Shown here piece by piece: positions 1 through 10,590 of a DNA stretch of 64,000 bases. The position numbers and the translations under genes were made by a program. The notes beneath the pieces are model-generated. The model did not search any database. It saw only the letters and a list, made by a program, of their open reading frames with translations, and was not told where the DNA came from. How positions within the stretch are numbered: the first letter of the stretch is position 1; each line of letters starts with the position of its first letter. The DNA comes from Lingula anatina (lineage: Eukaryota; Brachiopoda; Lingulata; Lingulida; Lingulidae). The stretch spans positions 266,968-330,967 of the forward strand of contig NW_019774247.1 of NCBI RefSeq assembly GCF_001039355.2, read 5' to 3'.

Positions 1-340
1 CCACACGGGTACATTACAAACATTTTATAATACAAAATCACTGCATATAGAAGGGCCTGAAACGTACCCAAAAATAACCATTTCAAAAGTCCTTAGGCTT
101 TTTATGGTATAGAATCCTATAGGCCTAAAGGGCTTCGCGTTTATCTGCATCTGTAACCTTATCAAAATACTTAACATCTTACCTAGATGCCAAATATTAG
201 AAATATGCAAAATGGTAGCACATATTTCATCTGTCTATGATGATTAGAGTGTATTTGAACGTCAAACACCAGAAGAAGAGCATGTTACCACAAAGAACTA
301 AATAGAAAGAATTAAAAAAAAGAAAGAATAAAAAACGTAC

Positions 341-374
341 CGCTGAAAACGGCTACAATGATCAGTACTCTCAT
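341..374 (-). CDS. First coding exon of a divergent Kazal-like paralog (partial)
   Basis: On the minus strand an ATG at 374-372 opens MRVLIIVAVFS plus one base, followed at once by a GT donor (340-339). This matches exon 1 of the plus-strand gene at 2371-2404 in length (34 nt), phase and almost every residue (MKVLIIVAVFS). The homology extends upstream through the 5'UTR and core promoter as an inverted duplication, so this is most likely the start of a head-to-head paralog whose remaining exons lie beyond the left edge. The 1-338 stretch would be its first intron, and no further exon was found there. The encoded piece is the hydrophobic start of a signal peptide. It could instead be a dead promoter-exon copy, because downstream exons cannot be seen. 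Confidence 0.6.
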
Positions 375-477
375 CTTGTCGGTATGGAAACTAGCTTTCT
401 AATATGATCGATGCTGGTATTCTTCTGCTCGTTTTCTCTTCTCCTTTCGTAAGTACTGAATCGAAGTTTGAACCTGC

Positions 478-607
478 TATTTATACAAAAACTTGGGACA
501 TATATTTAATGCCACATCCGGAATTGTTCGTAACCATTACAGATAAAATCAAATTTGCGTCCAAGCCAAGGGGGAGTGCTCGTCACGACACACGAGGAGT
601 GACGTCA
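478..607 (-). promoter_or_regulatory. Core promoter of the minus-strand Kazal-like paralog
   Basis: Read on the minus strand, a CRE palindrome TGACGTCA (600-607) is followed by the conserved words CACTCCCCC and TTGGACGCAAATTT, then a TATAAATA box (478-485) about 105 bp before the ATG. The same elements in the same order occur on the plus strand at 2146-2268. Conservation between the two diverging copies supports function. Confidence 0.6.
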
Positions 608-2145
608 GCTAGGGAGAAGAAGATAGAGATCTTGCAACGATCAAAGAAACAAGGGGTGTTCCAGTTTGCAGAGTGGTTCCAAGTTTTTTGTATTTTGTCC
701 ACATTGGATTGAAGACCGTACAAAGTTCCAATTCTCTTCTGAAATATAAAAAAAAATGACATTGGATTTTCAAATTTTTTGTAAAATTTTGTAGCTTTCA
801 AACAATTTAAGAAACGATGCTTTAGGGATGGTTGACTACTGGACTCTTTCTCTCTTCTAATTTTATTTGTTTGCCTATGTGAGAAAGAGCTAACAAAAAT
901 AATAAGAAATATAATCATATGTAACATCATTTTCCCGGACGGGGAGACTGTAGGTGATATACTGTATAAATAATGTGACCCACTAAAAGTCATAATTCGA
1001 ATTTTTTTCAATGCATATCTCTAAGAAAGAATGGTGCATGTGTCCGTACTGAAAGAAAATGGGGGTCGAGTAGCGGTGCACGGGGCAAGCTGATCGATGC
1101 TGAGGGTTTTATGCAGAAATCAAGATTTATACGAGTCGAGTAGTATAATGTAGCCTAGAAGTCAGAGAATGAATATTCAGCTGTGTTATATTATAATAAT
1201 AAATATTTTTCTAGATGCTCTGAGGGACAGCGGGATATTGGAGGTTAAAATAAATGTCAATTTTACCTACAAAGTAAAGAAAAATTACTTTATTCTTAAC
1301 TTAGGATTATTTGGTTAGATGGACTTAGTTTGAGTGTGTTTTGATGACTGTTTCTATACTATTTTGATTTTATTAACCCGTAGTCGCGCGTTCTTTTTCG
1401 CAAGCATCTCTTTGTACCTGCACAACTACTCTGGCGTACAGTGCATCCAATTTAGCGAGTTTCTTTACGTGATTCTTAAAAAAAAACAACAACAACTACA
1501 ACAACAAAAACAAAAACAGACTTTGATCAGCTAAACTACGTTGTGACACACAATTTTGCTATATGTGCCTTTTAGATGAATCAATTAATTACGATGACAG
1601 GCGACCGTTCAGTGATCCTGTGTTTCTCCGACACGAAAATCAGAACAAAAAATCTGGGTAAACCACGGTACAAATCGCAGCTTGTCATATTAATATTCAT
1701 TTATTGTCAAAGCACATGATTAAAGAACCGACTGTCATAGTTTTGTTTCAAGACTCGCGTGCAGGCTATCATCATTTATTGACCTCGGGCTTTCACGGCT
1801 CGTTGCGGATTGTTTTAGTCACAGTTCGCGTATTACAGGGGGCATCAAAAGTTCGTTTACCATAGTGAGGTAAATATATTCCCACATATAAGATCCATAT
1901 ACATATATTTACGTGGATCCAGGGGCAAGACCACCCTTCTTTTAATAGCAACAACCCCAAGCGATATTGTTTCCGCCAGTGTTTCATGACCCTAACTTTA
2001 TATTTTGCATATGTCCTTAAGACGTGAAAAATAGAACACGGACAAAATATGCTAGCATTTGAACCACTCTGCACCGAGCTAGGGCACCTCTTTTCGTAAA
2101 TCGTTGTTAGATTGCAATCTCCATATAGGTTTATTTGTGTCTCTC
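608..2145. other. Spacer between the divergent Kazal-like promoters
   Basis: About 1.5 kb of AT-rich sequence separates the two CRE elements. No coding exon, RNA gene or recognisable repeat was seen apart from short A-rich and CAA-rich runs near 1480-1515. Confidence 0.5.
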
Positions 2146-2268
2146 TGACGTCACGCTTCGTGTTTCAGGACTAACACTCCCCCACGTCTTGGACGCAAAT
2201 TTTTATCTGTTGTCGTGACCAAAACGTATCTATAAATATAAATTATGTTCACAATTTCTGTATAAATA
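2146..2268 (+). promoter_or_regulatory. Core promoter of the Kazal-like gene (CRE plus TATA)
   Basis: TGACGTCA (2146-2153) and TATAAATA (2261-2268) are aligned with the minus-strand copy at 478-607. A transcription start is expected near 2292-2298, giving a 5'UTR of roughly 75 nt before the ATG at 2371. The CRE suggests cAMP/CREB-type control, but this is inference from the motif. Confidence 0.65.
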
Positions 2269-2370
2269 GCTAGTTCAAACTTCAGTCCAGTACTTACAAA
2301 AAAGACGAAGAGAAGAGCAGAAGAATACCAGCATCGATCAACTTTATCGGCTAGTTTCCATACCAACAAA

Positions 2371-3841
2371 ATGAAAGTTCTGATCATTGTAGCCGTTTTC
2401 AGTGGTAAGCTTTTAATTATTTATTTTAAACTATTTATCTATTTATTCTTTTATGTAGCGTGCTGTTATTCTAGTGTTAAATGTTCGATCACAACGTATT
2501 CATCCTAGTAAAATGAAAAAAATATACATATAGTTCAACTCTCAAACAGCTTAGCAAAATGCAAAATATTTTGATGAGATGCAGATGGAACGTGACGTAT
2601 TTTCAATCATACAAAGTTGGGAACGTTAAAAATGGTTCTTCTGTTGCTCTTCACGCATAAGACCAATTTAGTCACATTAATTTATATATTCTAGAATACT
2701 TTTAAATGTGTTGATATAGAAATTGCGAATTGAAAAAAATAAATGAATAAAAAACATATATGCAGGTCTTATAAAATTTATATTACATAAAAAATCCAGA
2801 TTTGTGCACTTGATTTTTTTAACCTTTGTGCTACTTTTTCCAGTTATCGCACTTGTTGCTGCAAAGCCAAACAAACCACGTGACTTCAGACGCGGTGGGT
2901 TTGGACAGGGATTGGGAAGGTTCCCTAAACTCAACTGTGATAATGTCGGAGAAGTGGATTGTAGCGCGCTGAAAGAGAAACAGCTTTGTGACCAGAACGG
3001 AGAACAGTACAGAAACTAGTAAGTTAATTATCTTCGTCCTATGTTTCACTTTAGATATTTCCTAAGTTGACGGAATTCATAGAAAAAACTTCGTCTGTTG
3101 TACAACTTTTACTATAGCATTGTTCCTAATTAATGAACAGTCAGAAAAGTTAATTTACCATTGGCTATTCGATCCAGACATCAACTGACACCTAAATGGT
3201 AGGCCTACCGTTGGGTGGGTGGGTGGGTGGGTAGGTGAGGGGTAATGGGGTGCCTCACATTTACCACGATAAATAATATAAACGTTTCACTTATCTCTGG
3301 AAATAAAGAAAGTTGCTTTCATGGGTAACGAAAATACCCAGTGGGACTCTCTTCAACATTACGTCGAGTGCAAATTTTCTGGCAGTTCTTTTAAGTGAAT
3401 TCGGACGTATCTTCTCCCCTTTTGTCAAGCTACCTTAAAAAGACCTAACATGACTCAGACAATTTTGAAATGGTTAAATATGAAAATTTAATAACACATC
3501 GTTCAATCGATCAATTTTTTCTGTTTAGTTGTGCCTATCTTGAGAAGAACTGCCCTCTTTCGGAGTCTGCAGAAAAGCCTTTCCGTTGCAACGCTGATGG
3601 AAATCCCCTAGCTAGAGAGGAACGCCCAGACAGTCGGCTAGAGCGTAGACCGTTTTTTCCGAACAAGAGGGAATTGTGTGTTCTGATCAAAAATGCTGAC
3701 TGCTCCGACCCTGCTCTTCCCGCCAGGAAGATTTGTGACAACATGGACGGTGTCTATAATAATATGTAAGTATTTGCAGACACTTTTTCTATTGTCATTT
3801 TTGGAGGGAATGTCACATACAGCACTCTCCCAACCCCTTAA

Positions 3842-3880
<39 letters not shown>

Positions 3881-4291
3881 CAGCCCAATCTACCCTGGCC
3901 GAGCCAGTGATTTGACCCGGAATAACTGACAAATAAAATTTCACATTTTAAGTATTTTTTTTTTAGCTAGCGGAGATATGGATTGGTGAATTTTTCTAGA
4001 CAGTACAAGTTTAAAAATGTAGAGCCTGAATACAGGCTAAATATTGTGACTCTAAACAATATGGGCATGGTGATAAGAGGAGAACTGCTGATATTCAGTA
4101 AAATCTATTTTGATTTACTATTGAAAGATATGACGGGCATTGAATACCTTTACTTATATACCATCATGTGTTCCAGTTGCGAGTTCCTGCAAGCCAAATG
4201 TGCCACACCAGAACTGAGGCCAGCTCAATGTCCAGAGCCGACCACACAGTCTCCTGGAGATGAGACCACTGAAGATTCCCAAGTGCCATAA
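2371..4291 (+). CDS. Secreted two-domain Kazal-like cysteine-rich protein
   Basis: Four coding exons: 2371-2404, 2844-3018, 3529-3765 and 4177-4291, totalling 561 nt (186 aa). All introns are GT-AG. A signal peptide (MKVLIIVAVFSVIALVAA) is followed by a basic linker and two six-cysteine modules at C43, 51, 60, 71, 78, 90 and C120, 128, 139, 150, 157, 167. Each has the Kazal signature C-x10-C-x6-C with G-x-x-Y-x-N between the cysteines (CDQNGEQYRNYC; CDNMDGVYNNIC), which resembles follistatin-type Kazal folds. Introns 2 and 3 fall at the same phase-2 position, one residue before the fourth cysteine, which points to domain duplication through exon duplication. The tail is Thr/Glu/Pro-rich. The family usually inhibits serine proteases or binds growth factors; the actual target is unknown. 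The start is set by the signal peptide and the conserved upstream TATA. Confidence 0.82.
3842..3879. repeat. (AAT)n microsatellite
   Basis: About 12 perfect trinucleotide units in the third intron of the Kazal-like gene. Confidence 0.9.
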
Positions 4292-4655
4292 GCTGTACAC
4301 ACATGACGTCATTTGGGATATGTTTGCTTGACTGACTTCATGTTCATGTCACAGCGCTGGTGACGTCACTGATTGTTACATGTGTGAAAATGAAAGAGCT
4401 GATAGACCAAAGTGTTACGTTAAACAATGACCCCTTCTTTGGTTTATCTTTTTATGTATATGCACTTGAACATTTACTTAAAAACCAGTGTTCCTACAGA
4501 TTCGTTATCCCAAGCCAACTTTGCATAATTTCTTTCTTTCTGTTTATTCTCGTAATTCCTGATTTATGCTATTTATATGGACGTGCCAAATTCAAAGTGC
4601 AGGACACTCTTTGTATTTAATGCTGTTAAAGTTTTATAGGAGCGATAAAAGAAAA

Positions 4656-4661
4656 AATAAA
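4656..4661 (+). terminator. Poly(A) signal of the Kazal-like gene
   Basis: First AATAAA after the stop codon at 4291, giving a 3'UTR of about 380 nt. A second AATAAA-like site lies near 4959. Confidence 0.5.
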
Positions 4662-5023
4662 AATAGAACAATTAAATTTACATTATGTGTGTTCATTATG
4701 ATGAAAAAGCCCTATGACTTTTTATGATATTTAGATATATATGGCTGGAGCGAAATACGTACTTTTGTTACCGCCCTTCTATTATATTTCAAAGAGAGCA
4801 CATTTCTTATGATTTTGCTTTTTTTCAATCTTTCCATTTTTAAATGTTTTTTGTGACCACATTCAACGAAAAGAGCTTGGGCACCGTGTAACATTATAAC
4901 TGAACGTCTGTGTGTGTGTGTGTCTGTGTTTGTGCATTCTTAGCAGTTAAAAAGTAAAATAAAGTTCAGTTCCACATGCGTCTTAGCGTGGTTTAGACGC
5001 CTGGTCACTTTTGGTCCTGATAC

Positions 5024-5219
5024 GGACTGGGTGTTGACGTTCTAGACCCTCTTCGTTTCGCATTTAAAGGGCATGGGGATATATTTGTGTTTGGACATGC
5101 AGGCCCATCTATCCATCCATCCATCCAAACTTACATACATACATACACACACACATACATACATACATACATAATACGTACATTTTTTTTCCCTGTTAAG
5201 GACTGGGTGTTGACGTTCT
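5024..5219. repeat. 20-bp direct repeat bracketing a (CATA)n tract
   Basis: The 20-mer GGACTGGGTGTTGACGTTCT occurs at 5024-5043 and again at 5200-5219. Between the copies lies a CATC/CATA tetranucleotide array (about 5106-5172). It looks like a local duplication followed by slippage. The open frames across it are repeat artefacts. Confidence 0.7.
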
Positions 5220-5644
5220 CGCCTTCTCGAGGAGGGAACAGCCCAGCTGCTGTATGTAACGAACCAGACCCCTGCTTCAACCCCAACGTGCTTAGTGCCA
5301 TGCAAGCGCAGAGGCAGCAAGTATCGTTTTGAAATAACTGATATGTCCCCGCTCGTCGTTGGTGCTCCGTAAGTGGAACGCCATCACTGTGCAAACGTTA
5401 CAGAACTATTTGATTTCACGCACAGAAGCGTCAGGTACGTCCTCCAATAGAGGATACTGCACAAAATACCAAAATGTAGCTTTGATTTTTTTTACTATCG
5501 TTAGCTTATTAATTGATTGTACGATCAGTCAATTGTTGTGAAAAAATCTTTTAGAAGTTGAAAAAAGAACACTGATTCATGACGTGATTTTCTGTATCAT
5601 TTTAAGCATTGCGTTAGGGATGACACTTTTTTGGTTGGGGAGGT

Positions 5645-5688
5645 TATGTATGTATGTACATGTATGTATGTATGTATGTATGTATGTA
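5645..5688. repeat. (TATG)n microsatellite
   Basis: Near-perfect TATG/TGTA tetranucleotide array. The rest of 4662-8237 holds two MITEs, simple repeats and an assembly gap, with no gene seen. Confidence 0.85.
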
Positions 5689-6156
5689 GGCTATAGGTTA
5701 ATTCAATTGGGTTGAAATGCATCAACTTTTTTGCAGCTATTTCTTTTTTGGGACATTTCAAGTAATAGGGCCTCCATACTGAAAGTCCTCTCTTTAATGA
5801 TACGATAGCCTTTCAGTGACAAAGGGTCAAAAACCTGTGGTGCTGTGTCAGACGTACAGGAGCAGGTGGATCGTACACAACAGACACGAAGACATCTTAC
5901 AATATATAGACACATCAGCTTTCATAAGCCTATCTGGCACATTACTTGTATAATATATGTGCCAGGCTAGGTGCAAAGATAAAATGATATTTTTCTTCAC
6001 TTTAATTGTTCAAGAAACTATCTACATCTGTTGGTTTTTCATAAGGCATCCAGCTTAGCAATATTAGGGACCAGGCTTCAGCACTGGTCGTCTCCATTAG
6101 CGTACAACCATGGCGATCAAGGAGATGATACCAAGATCGCTGTATCGTGTCTTTCA

Positions 6157-6366
6157 CCCCATTCTCATAGATTAGATCGACCTACATTGGATCGACCTAA
6201 CTCCCTGGGGGTTCACGCTAAATAGCTGTCAGCCGGGCGGACACGAAAGTTAATTACCCCTTAAAGCTTGTAGTAGGCGGGGACGGACACTTAAGGGGGA
6301 TTATCTGACAGTAATCTAGTGAGACTCCCCGCGGTGATAGATCGATCTAAAAGTTGTGAGAACAGA
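6157..6366. mobile_element. GATCGATC-type MITE, copy 1
   Basis: About 210 bp with imperfect inverted ends carrying TTAGATCGA / ATAGATCGATCTAA and an inner block (CTAACTCCCTGGGGGTTCACGCTAAAT ... TCTGACAGTAATCTAGTGA) also found at 34476-34693 (opposite orientation) and 40742-40955. No coding capacity, so it is non-autonomous. Confidence 0.7.
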
Positions 6367-6739
6367 GCCTTTGTCAATTCATTTGGGCATTATTTCCAGT
6401 CAGTGAGAAAGGTGCCGTAATCCATAGCTAGGATCCAGTAAATATGCATATTGTCCCCTAGGGCATGGTTAGCGGTAGAGAATCTTGACAGCTAATCTCC
6501 ATTTTGTGGCCTGTATGAATATTGCCAGAGGCATAAATATTACAGGCATCAATGTAGCTGTTACACAAAGCACACCACACCATAATTTTGAAGTTTGTGT
6601 ACTCGAGAAAATTGAAAGATTTATTTATTGTATGCTATCATTTGTATGTCAAAAGGTACATTTTTTTGTCAAATGGGTCCTGAGGTCAGGGTGACATTTG
6701 CTTCCAGTGGTTATAAAGTTCGATATTATTGTTGTTTGA

Positions 6740-7046
6740 AGGGTTAAAATCTTTTCATATTGGCCAAAAATGGATTTGCCTAGGGTAAGCGTCAATTTCT
6801 CCATACTAACAAATATTCTATGAATCAGTTCCAACATCCAAAGTTAGTCCCTGTTTTTTTTTAATATTATTTTTAAATAATTTCTTCAGATATGATTACA
6901 GGGACTTCACCCCCCTCCCCCAACCCCCCCCCCCCCCCATAAAAAACGCAGTTTTGTTGGTAAAATAGAATTTCTAATATGTTAATGGGTTGTTTACAAT
7001 GTATTTATTTTGAGACATGGACTTCATATGTAGAGTTGTCGGCCCT
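6740..7046. mobile_element. Diverged TTAA-type MITE
   Basis: Starts AGGGTTAAAATC followed by TTGGCCAAAAATGG and ends GAGTTGTCGGCCCTTTAA. This parallels the intact element at 62761-63098 in order and length but is clearly older. It includes a poly-C run near 6925-6939. Confidence 0.5.
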
Positions 7047-7163
7047 TTAAAAGTAAGTCTAGGTATTTAGACCACAATCTTAGTTTTCTTTGACCAAATA
7101 TCTATCTGTACTTGTCAATTTTAACGGCACTCTGTGTCCGCTATATATCAGGTACAAGAAAGA

Positions 7164-7167
<4 letters not shown>

Positions 7168-7206
<39 letters not shown>
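7168..7206. repeat. (CT)n microsatellite
   Basis: Uninterrupted CT dinucleotide run. Similar tracts occur at 16071-16122, 21421-21451 and 38550-38607. Confidence 0.95.
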
Positions 7207-7209
<3 letters not shown>

Positions 7210-7366
7210 GACATAAATGAATTTAAGCAATCTGTTTAGTGAAGTACAATTTCACTTAATAGAATGACAAACTCTGTGGGGTTATTGTTAGGGTAGTAAA
7301 TCTAATAATATACAGTTTTGGCAAATCTGTGTGTGTGCTAATTAGTATGCTAGTGATGATAGGCAG

Positions 7367-7605
7367 NNNNNNNNNNNNNNNNNNNNNNNNNNNNNNNNNN
7401 NNNNNNNNNNNNNNNNNNNNNNNNNNNNNNNNNNNNNNNNNNNNNNNNNNNNNNNNNNNNNNNNNNNNNNNNNNNNNNNNNNNNNNNNNNNNNNNNNNNN
7501 NNNNNNNNNNNNNNNNNNNNNNNNNNNNNNNNNNNNNNNNNNNNNNNNNNNNNNNNNNNNNNNNNNNNNNNNNNNNNNNNNNNNNNNNNNNNNNNNNNNN
7601 NNNNN
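7367..7605. other. Assembly gap (run of N)
   Basis: 239 undetermined bases. Single N characters also occur at 15072 and 26687, the latter at a duplication junction. Confidence 0.99.
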
Positions 7606-8237
7606 CCCTAATGCTAATTGTGTGTGAATTTGGTGACATTTGATGGCATCTTTTCAATTTAATATACATTTCTTTACATCTGTAGAAGTCACAGTGAAAC
7701 AGTGGATTTGAGGGGGTACCTCTTATAAATTTTACTAAATGTTATAAAATTTGTATATTTTCCCCACTATTTTGTATTTTTTTAAACCATTAATCATGTT
7801 AGATACGGTATCTGTAATAAAAAGCGCCATTTTTAAAAATTTACAGCTGTGAGGTGATCATTTGTTAATAAAAGTACATGGAAACGGGAGTGGGACAACC
7901 TTTTTGACCAATGTTATATATATATATATATATATATATATCACCAAAAGCCTTTGTATAACAATGGCCCACGGCACCTTTGTCACGAGGTAGGCTAGAG
8001 ATTTTGGACTTCGTTCACCGCATGACATCGCAATGGAGACGAACTGGGCGATACCACCACCTACACAGTTCTAAATTGTGAGATCCCTTAGTCAAGACAA
8101 ACAGTCCAACCGATTGTCCACTGCATAAACCAATTTGCAATTTACATGAGTTATTGATGTTAGGTCGACGATGGGGTGTAAGGTAAATGAATTACATCAA
8201 TGAGAAACTGGAGTGAGTATCATTTCGGTTCGACAAG

Positions 8238-9743
8238 ATGCATAAGCCCGTGAAGGCATTAAATTGCCTATCGATGCCTCGGTTTCATACAAGAAAGAAA
8301 TATGTATTTTACACGTGCATTTTATCGATGGCAATGATCGTGTTTTACTGCTGCCTAAGCGATGTGTTCAGTACAAAGAGCGTTTTTTCACCACGCGGAA
8401 AAAAATCTTCGAATGGAATATTACAAGCTGTGCTGAAAACGGATTTGAATGAAAACACCGCAAATCCAAACTATCTCATCGTTCATAGGAGAACAAAGAC
8501 AAAATGGGCAGATCACTCTCAAATTAGAGAATATGCAAACAGTTCAGCCAGAAAAACAAAGAGTGTTTGGACAAACGGACACCAATCTATGCATTTCAAC
8601 GAAAATATCACCACTCAAAAGAAATCAAGAGGGAAATATCCATCTTTTATTTATGAACATGTGGGCGGATATATAGGCAACGCAAGCTCCATGAAGCCAA
8701 CTGATTCACAAATTTGTGTAGCCAATAACCACGTCATGTTTCTGAAAACACATAAAACAGCATCAACCACGATTGCCAACATTTTGCACAGATATGCTTA
8801 CTCCTCGCATCTGACTGTAATGCTTCCAATAAAGGGTCTTAAAACATGGACGCCAGCATGTAAAAACAAAGAGGACTTCGTTATGCTTAAAAATTTTACT
8901 TTTATTGGCAAAGTGTCAGAATCGGAGAAATACGATATTTTTGCCCGGCACTGGATTTACGATTCGACATTCATAGAAGACAATATGCATAAAGATACAT
9001 TTCGATTTACCATACTCCGAGAACCTTTCTTCCGTTTTAGATCCAGTTTTCATTATTTCGGCTTTGCTGACAAATTCAAATACACAAAATACCGGGACCC
9101 TATGTATGCATTTTTGCTTGATCTTAGTCATCCGCAGCATCAAAAGAGAATCCTTCTCATGCAAAAGAAGTTAAATATACGTTATATTCCAAATAGAATG
9201 ATGTATGATCTTGGCTTTTACAACTCCGACTACAACCGCACCGGTGACGCCTTTGAATATATAAAACGAATTGACAAAGAATTCGACTTGGTGATCACGA
9301 CGGAATATTTCAATGCTGGAATGGTATTATTGCGTCGCCGTCTCTGTTGGGATCTAAAAAGCATCCTGTACTTGAAACTTAATGTACATAAAAAACCTTA
9401 TCACCATTACAATGCGGCGAGCGTCGAACTGGTAAAAAAGCGGAGTAACTTGGATTACATGTTATATGACTATTTTCATGCAAAGCTAAAAGCTTTACTG
9501 GATAACCAAAGTAGAGATTTCTATGATGAGGTTCGATACTATGAATTAATTCAGGGTCGTGTAGCAGTTTTTTGTAAAAGCAAAACGCAAGACGCTATTA
9601 AGGTTTCACCTAACAAGTGGACGAAAGGATTTGAAATAAACCGAGAAACCTGCGCCATGATGAAGATGAAGACTAAACATTTTGCTTCTTTGCTAACGGA
9701 AAGGTATTACGCACGTCTGACTAAACAACTTTTAGATAATTAG
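8238..9743 (+). CDS. Galactose-3-O-sulfotransferase family (galactosylceramide sulfotransferase-like)
   Basis: A single uninterrupted 501-codon frame. It should be a type II Golgi enzyme that moves sulfate from PAPS to the 3-OH of galactose on glycolipids or glycans. Residues 1-21 are cytosolic and basic, and residues 22-41 form one membrane anchor (YVFYTCILSMAMIVFYCCLS). A stem of about 115 residues and the catalytic domain follow. The 5'-phosphosulfate loop is at residues 169-186 (LKTHKTASTTIANILHR), with Lys in the KTHKTAS core. The 3'-phosphate motif lies at 255-272 (FRFTILREPFFRFRSSF). Sequons near N101, N123, N148, N219 and N333 fit a luminal protein. The length is a little above the usual 400-490 aa. 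The start has A at -3 and places the anchor correctly. Acceptor specificity cannot be told. An upstream non-coding exon is possible but not seen. Confidence 0.92.
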   Translation: MHKPVKALNCLSMPRFHTRKKYVFYTCILSMAMIVFYCCLSDVFSTKSVFSPRGKKSSNGILQAVLKTDLNENTANPNYLIVHRRTKTKWADHSQIREYANSSARKTKSVWTNGHQSMHFNENITTQKKSRGKYPSFIYEHVGGYIGNASSMKPTDSQICVANNHVMFLKTHKTASTTIANILHRYAYSSHLTVMLPIKGLKTWTPACKNKEDFVMLKNFTFIGKVSESEKYDIFARHWIYDSTFIEDNMHKDTFRFTILREPFFRFRSSFHYFGFADKFKYTKYRDPMYAFLLDLSHPQHQKRILLMQKKLNIRYIPNRMMYDLGFYNSDYNRTGDAFEYIKRIDKEFDLVITTEYFNAGMVLLRRRLCWDLKSILYLKLNVHKKPYHHYNAASVELVKKRSNLDYMLYDYFHAKLKALLDNQSRDFYDEVRYYELIQGRVAVFCKSKTQDAIKVSPNKWTKGFEINRETCAMMKMKTKHFASLLTERYYARLTKQLLDN

Positions 9744-9902
9744 CCTTATATCGAACATATTTTTCCCATTTACATGTGCTTGTTATATTGGTCTTTTTGC
9801 AGATCAATTGATAGCCCCTATTATTTATTTTTTTCTACAAAAACAGGGAAGTTCAGTTATGCCTGCAGACGCCAGCGTTTGTATTATCTTCAGAATCACC
9901 AG

Positions 9903-10084
9903 GCTGAAGACCGTGTATAGAGGAAACTGTTGGTCATGGTGGCCCTGACCCCCCTCCCCCTCCCCCGAATCCGGCACTGTGTTATATGGTTTAGAGAAAG
10001 CGGTGCAGTCCAAATATGGGAGTGAAAGGGTGCTGTTCTGCAGGTCACCACGACCAACAGTTTCCTCTCTACACAGTCTTCAGC
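9903..10084. mobile_element. Foldback (inverted-repeat) element
   Basis: About 45 bp at 9903-9948 (GCTGAAGACCGTGTATAGAG...) reappears as a reverse complement at 10041-10084 (...CTCTACACAGTCTTCAGC), around a loop of about 90 bp containing a C-rich block and AATCCGGCACTGTG. A piece of the loop (ATCCGGCACTGTGATATATGGTTTAGAGAAAG) recurs at 10631-10663. It is located in the sulfotransferase 3'UTR or just beyond. Confidence 0.7.
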
Positions 10085-10227
10085 AAACCTCTCGTGACCT
10101 TGACATTGATCACTCTGCCTGCCATCAAAACGTTTAGGGAGCAATCAGAAACTGTATCTATATAAATATTGTAGTCAAATGTATGTGTCCATGTTTTGAC
10201 TGTACCTTATTTGTAAAGGTGTATATC

Positions 10228-10233
10228 AATAAA
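10228..10233 (+). terminator. Candidate poly(A) signal for the sulfotransferase
   Basis: First AATAAA after the stop at 9743. If it is used, the 3'UTR is about 490 nt and contains the foldback element at 9903-10084. Confidence 0.4.
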
Positions 10234-10412
10234 GAAATCTACCAGTGTAAGTGGTCACAGATGATGGCGCGGGGACACGATGTCCCCGGAAGTCACCGGG
10301 ATGACACATTACGAAACCTGCTCTGGGTCGCCTGCAGTCACGTTGAGTGTGCTGCAGGCTGCTACAAAGTAAGCACGTGGGATGTTTTTACTAATGATAT
10401 ATGAAGTGTTAC

Positions 10413-10590
10413 AGGGACAGATCCAGGATTATTTGAAGGTGGGGTTCGGGTCCCTTCAGCGAAATTTTAAGCATTTTAGAGGGTGAACGGTGCCTTTTGG
10501 TACGGTTTGGAACAATGATTCAGCTAGTCAAAGTTCTAATTTCAAGTGTGATTTTTTTAAGAAATCGAAGGGGGACACCCCCCCCCCCCA
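10413..10590. repeat. GGGGCGGATCCAG-type repeat, copy 1
   Basis: Begins AGGGACAGATCCAGGATTATTTGAAGG and continues through AGGGTGAACGGTGCC and GAAATCGAAGGGGG. The same order is seen at 11199-11430. It resembles hAT-like non-autonomous elements with CAGGGGCGGATCCAG ends, and is followed by poly-C/poly-A. Confidence 0.6.

Noticed and set aside
5087-5394. Overlapping open frames on both strands
   Set aside because: Most of each is the CATA microsatellite. The non-repetitive end lacks clear splice sites and family resemblance.
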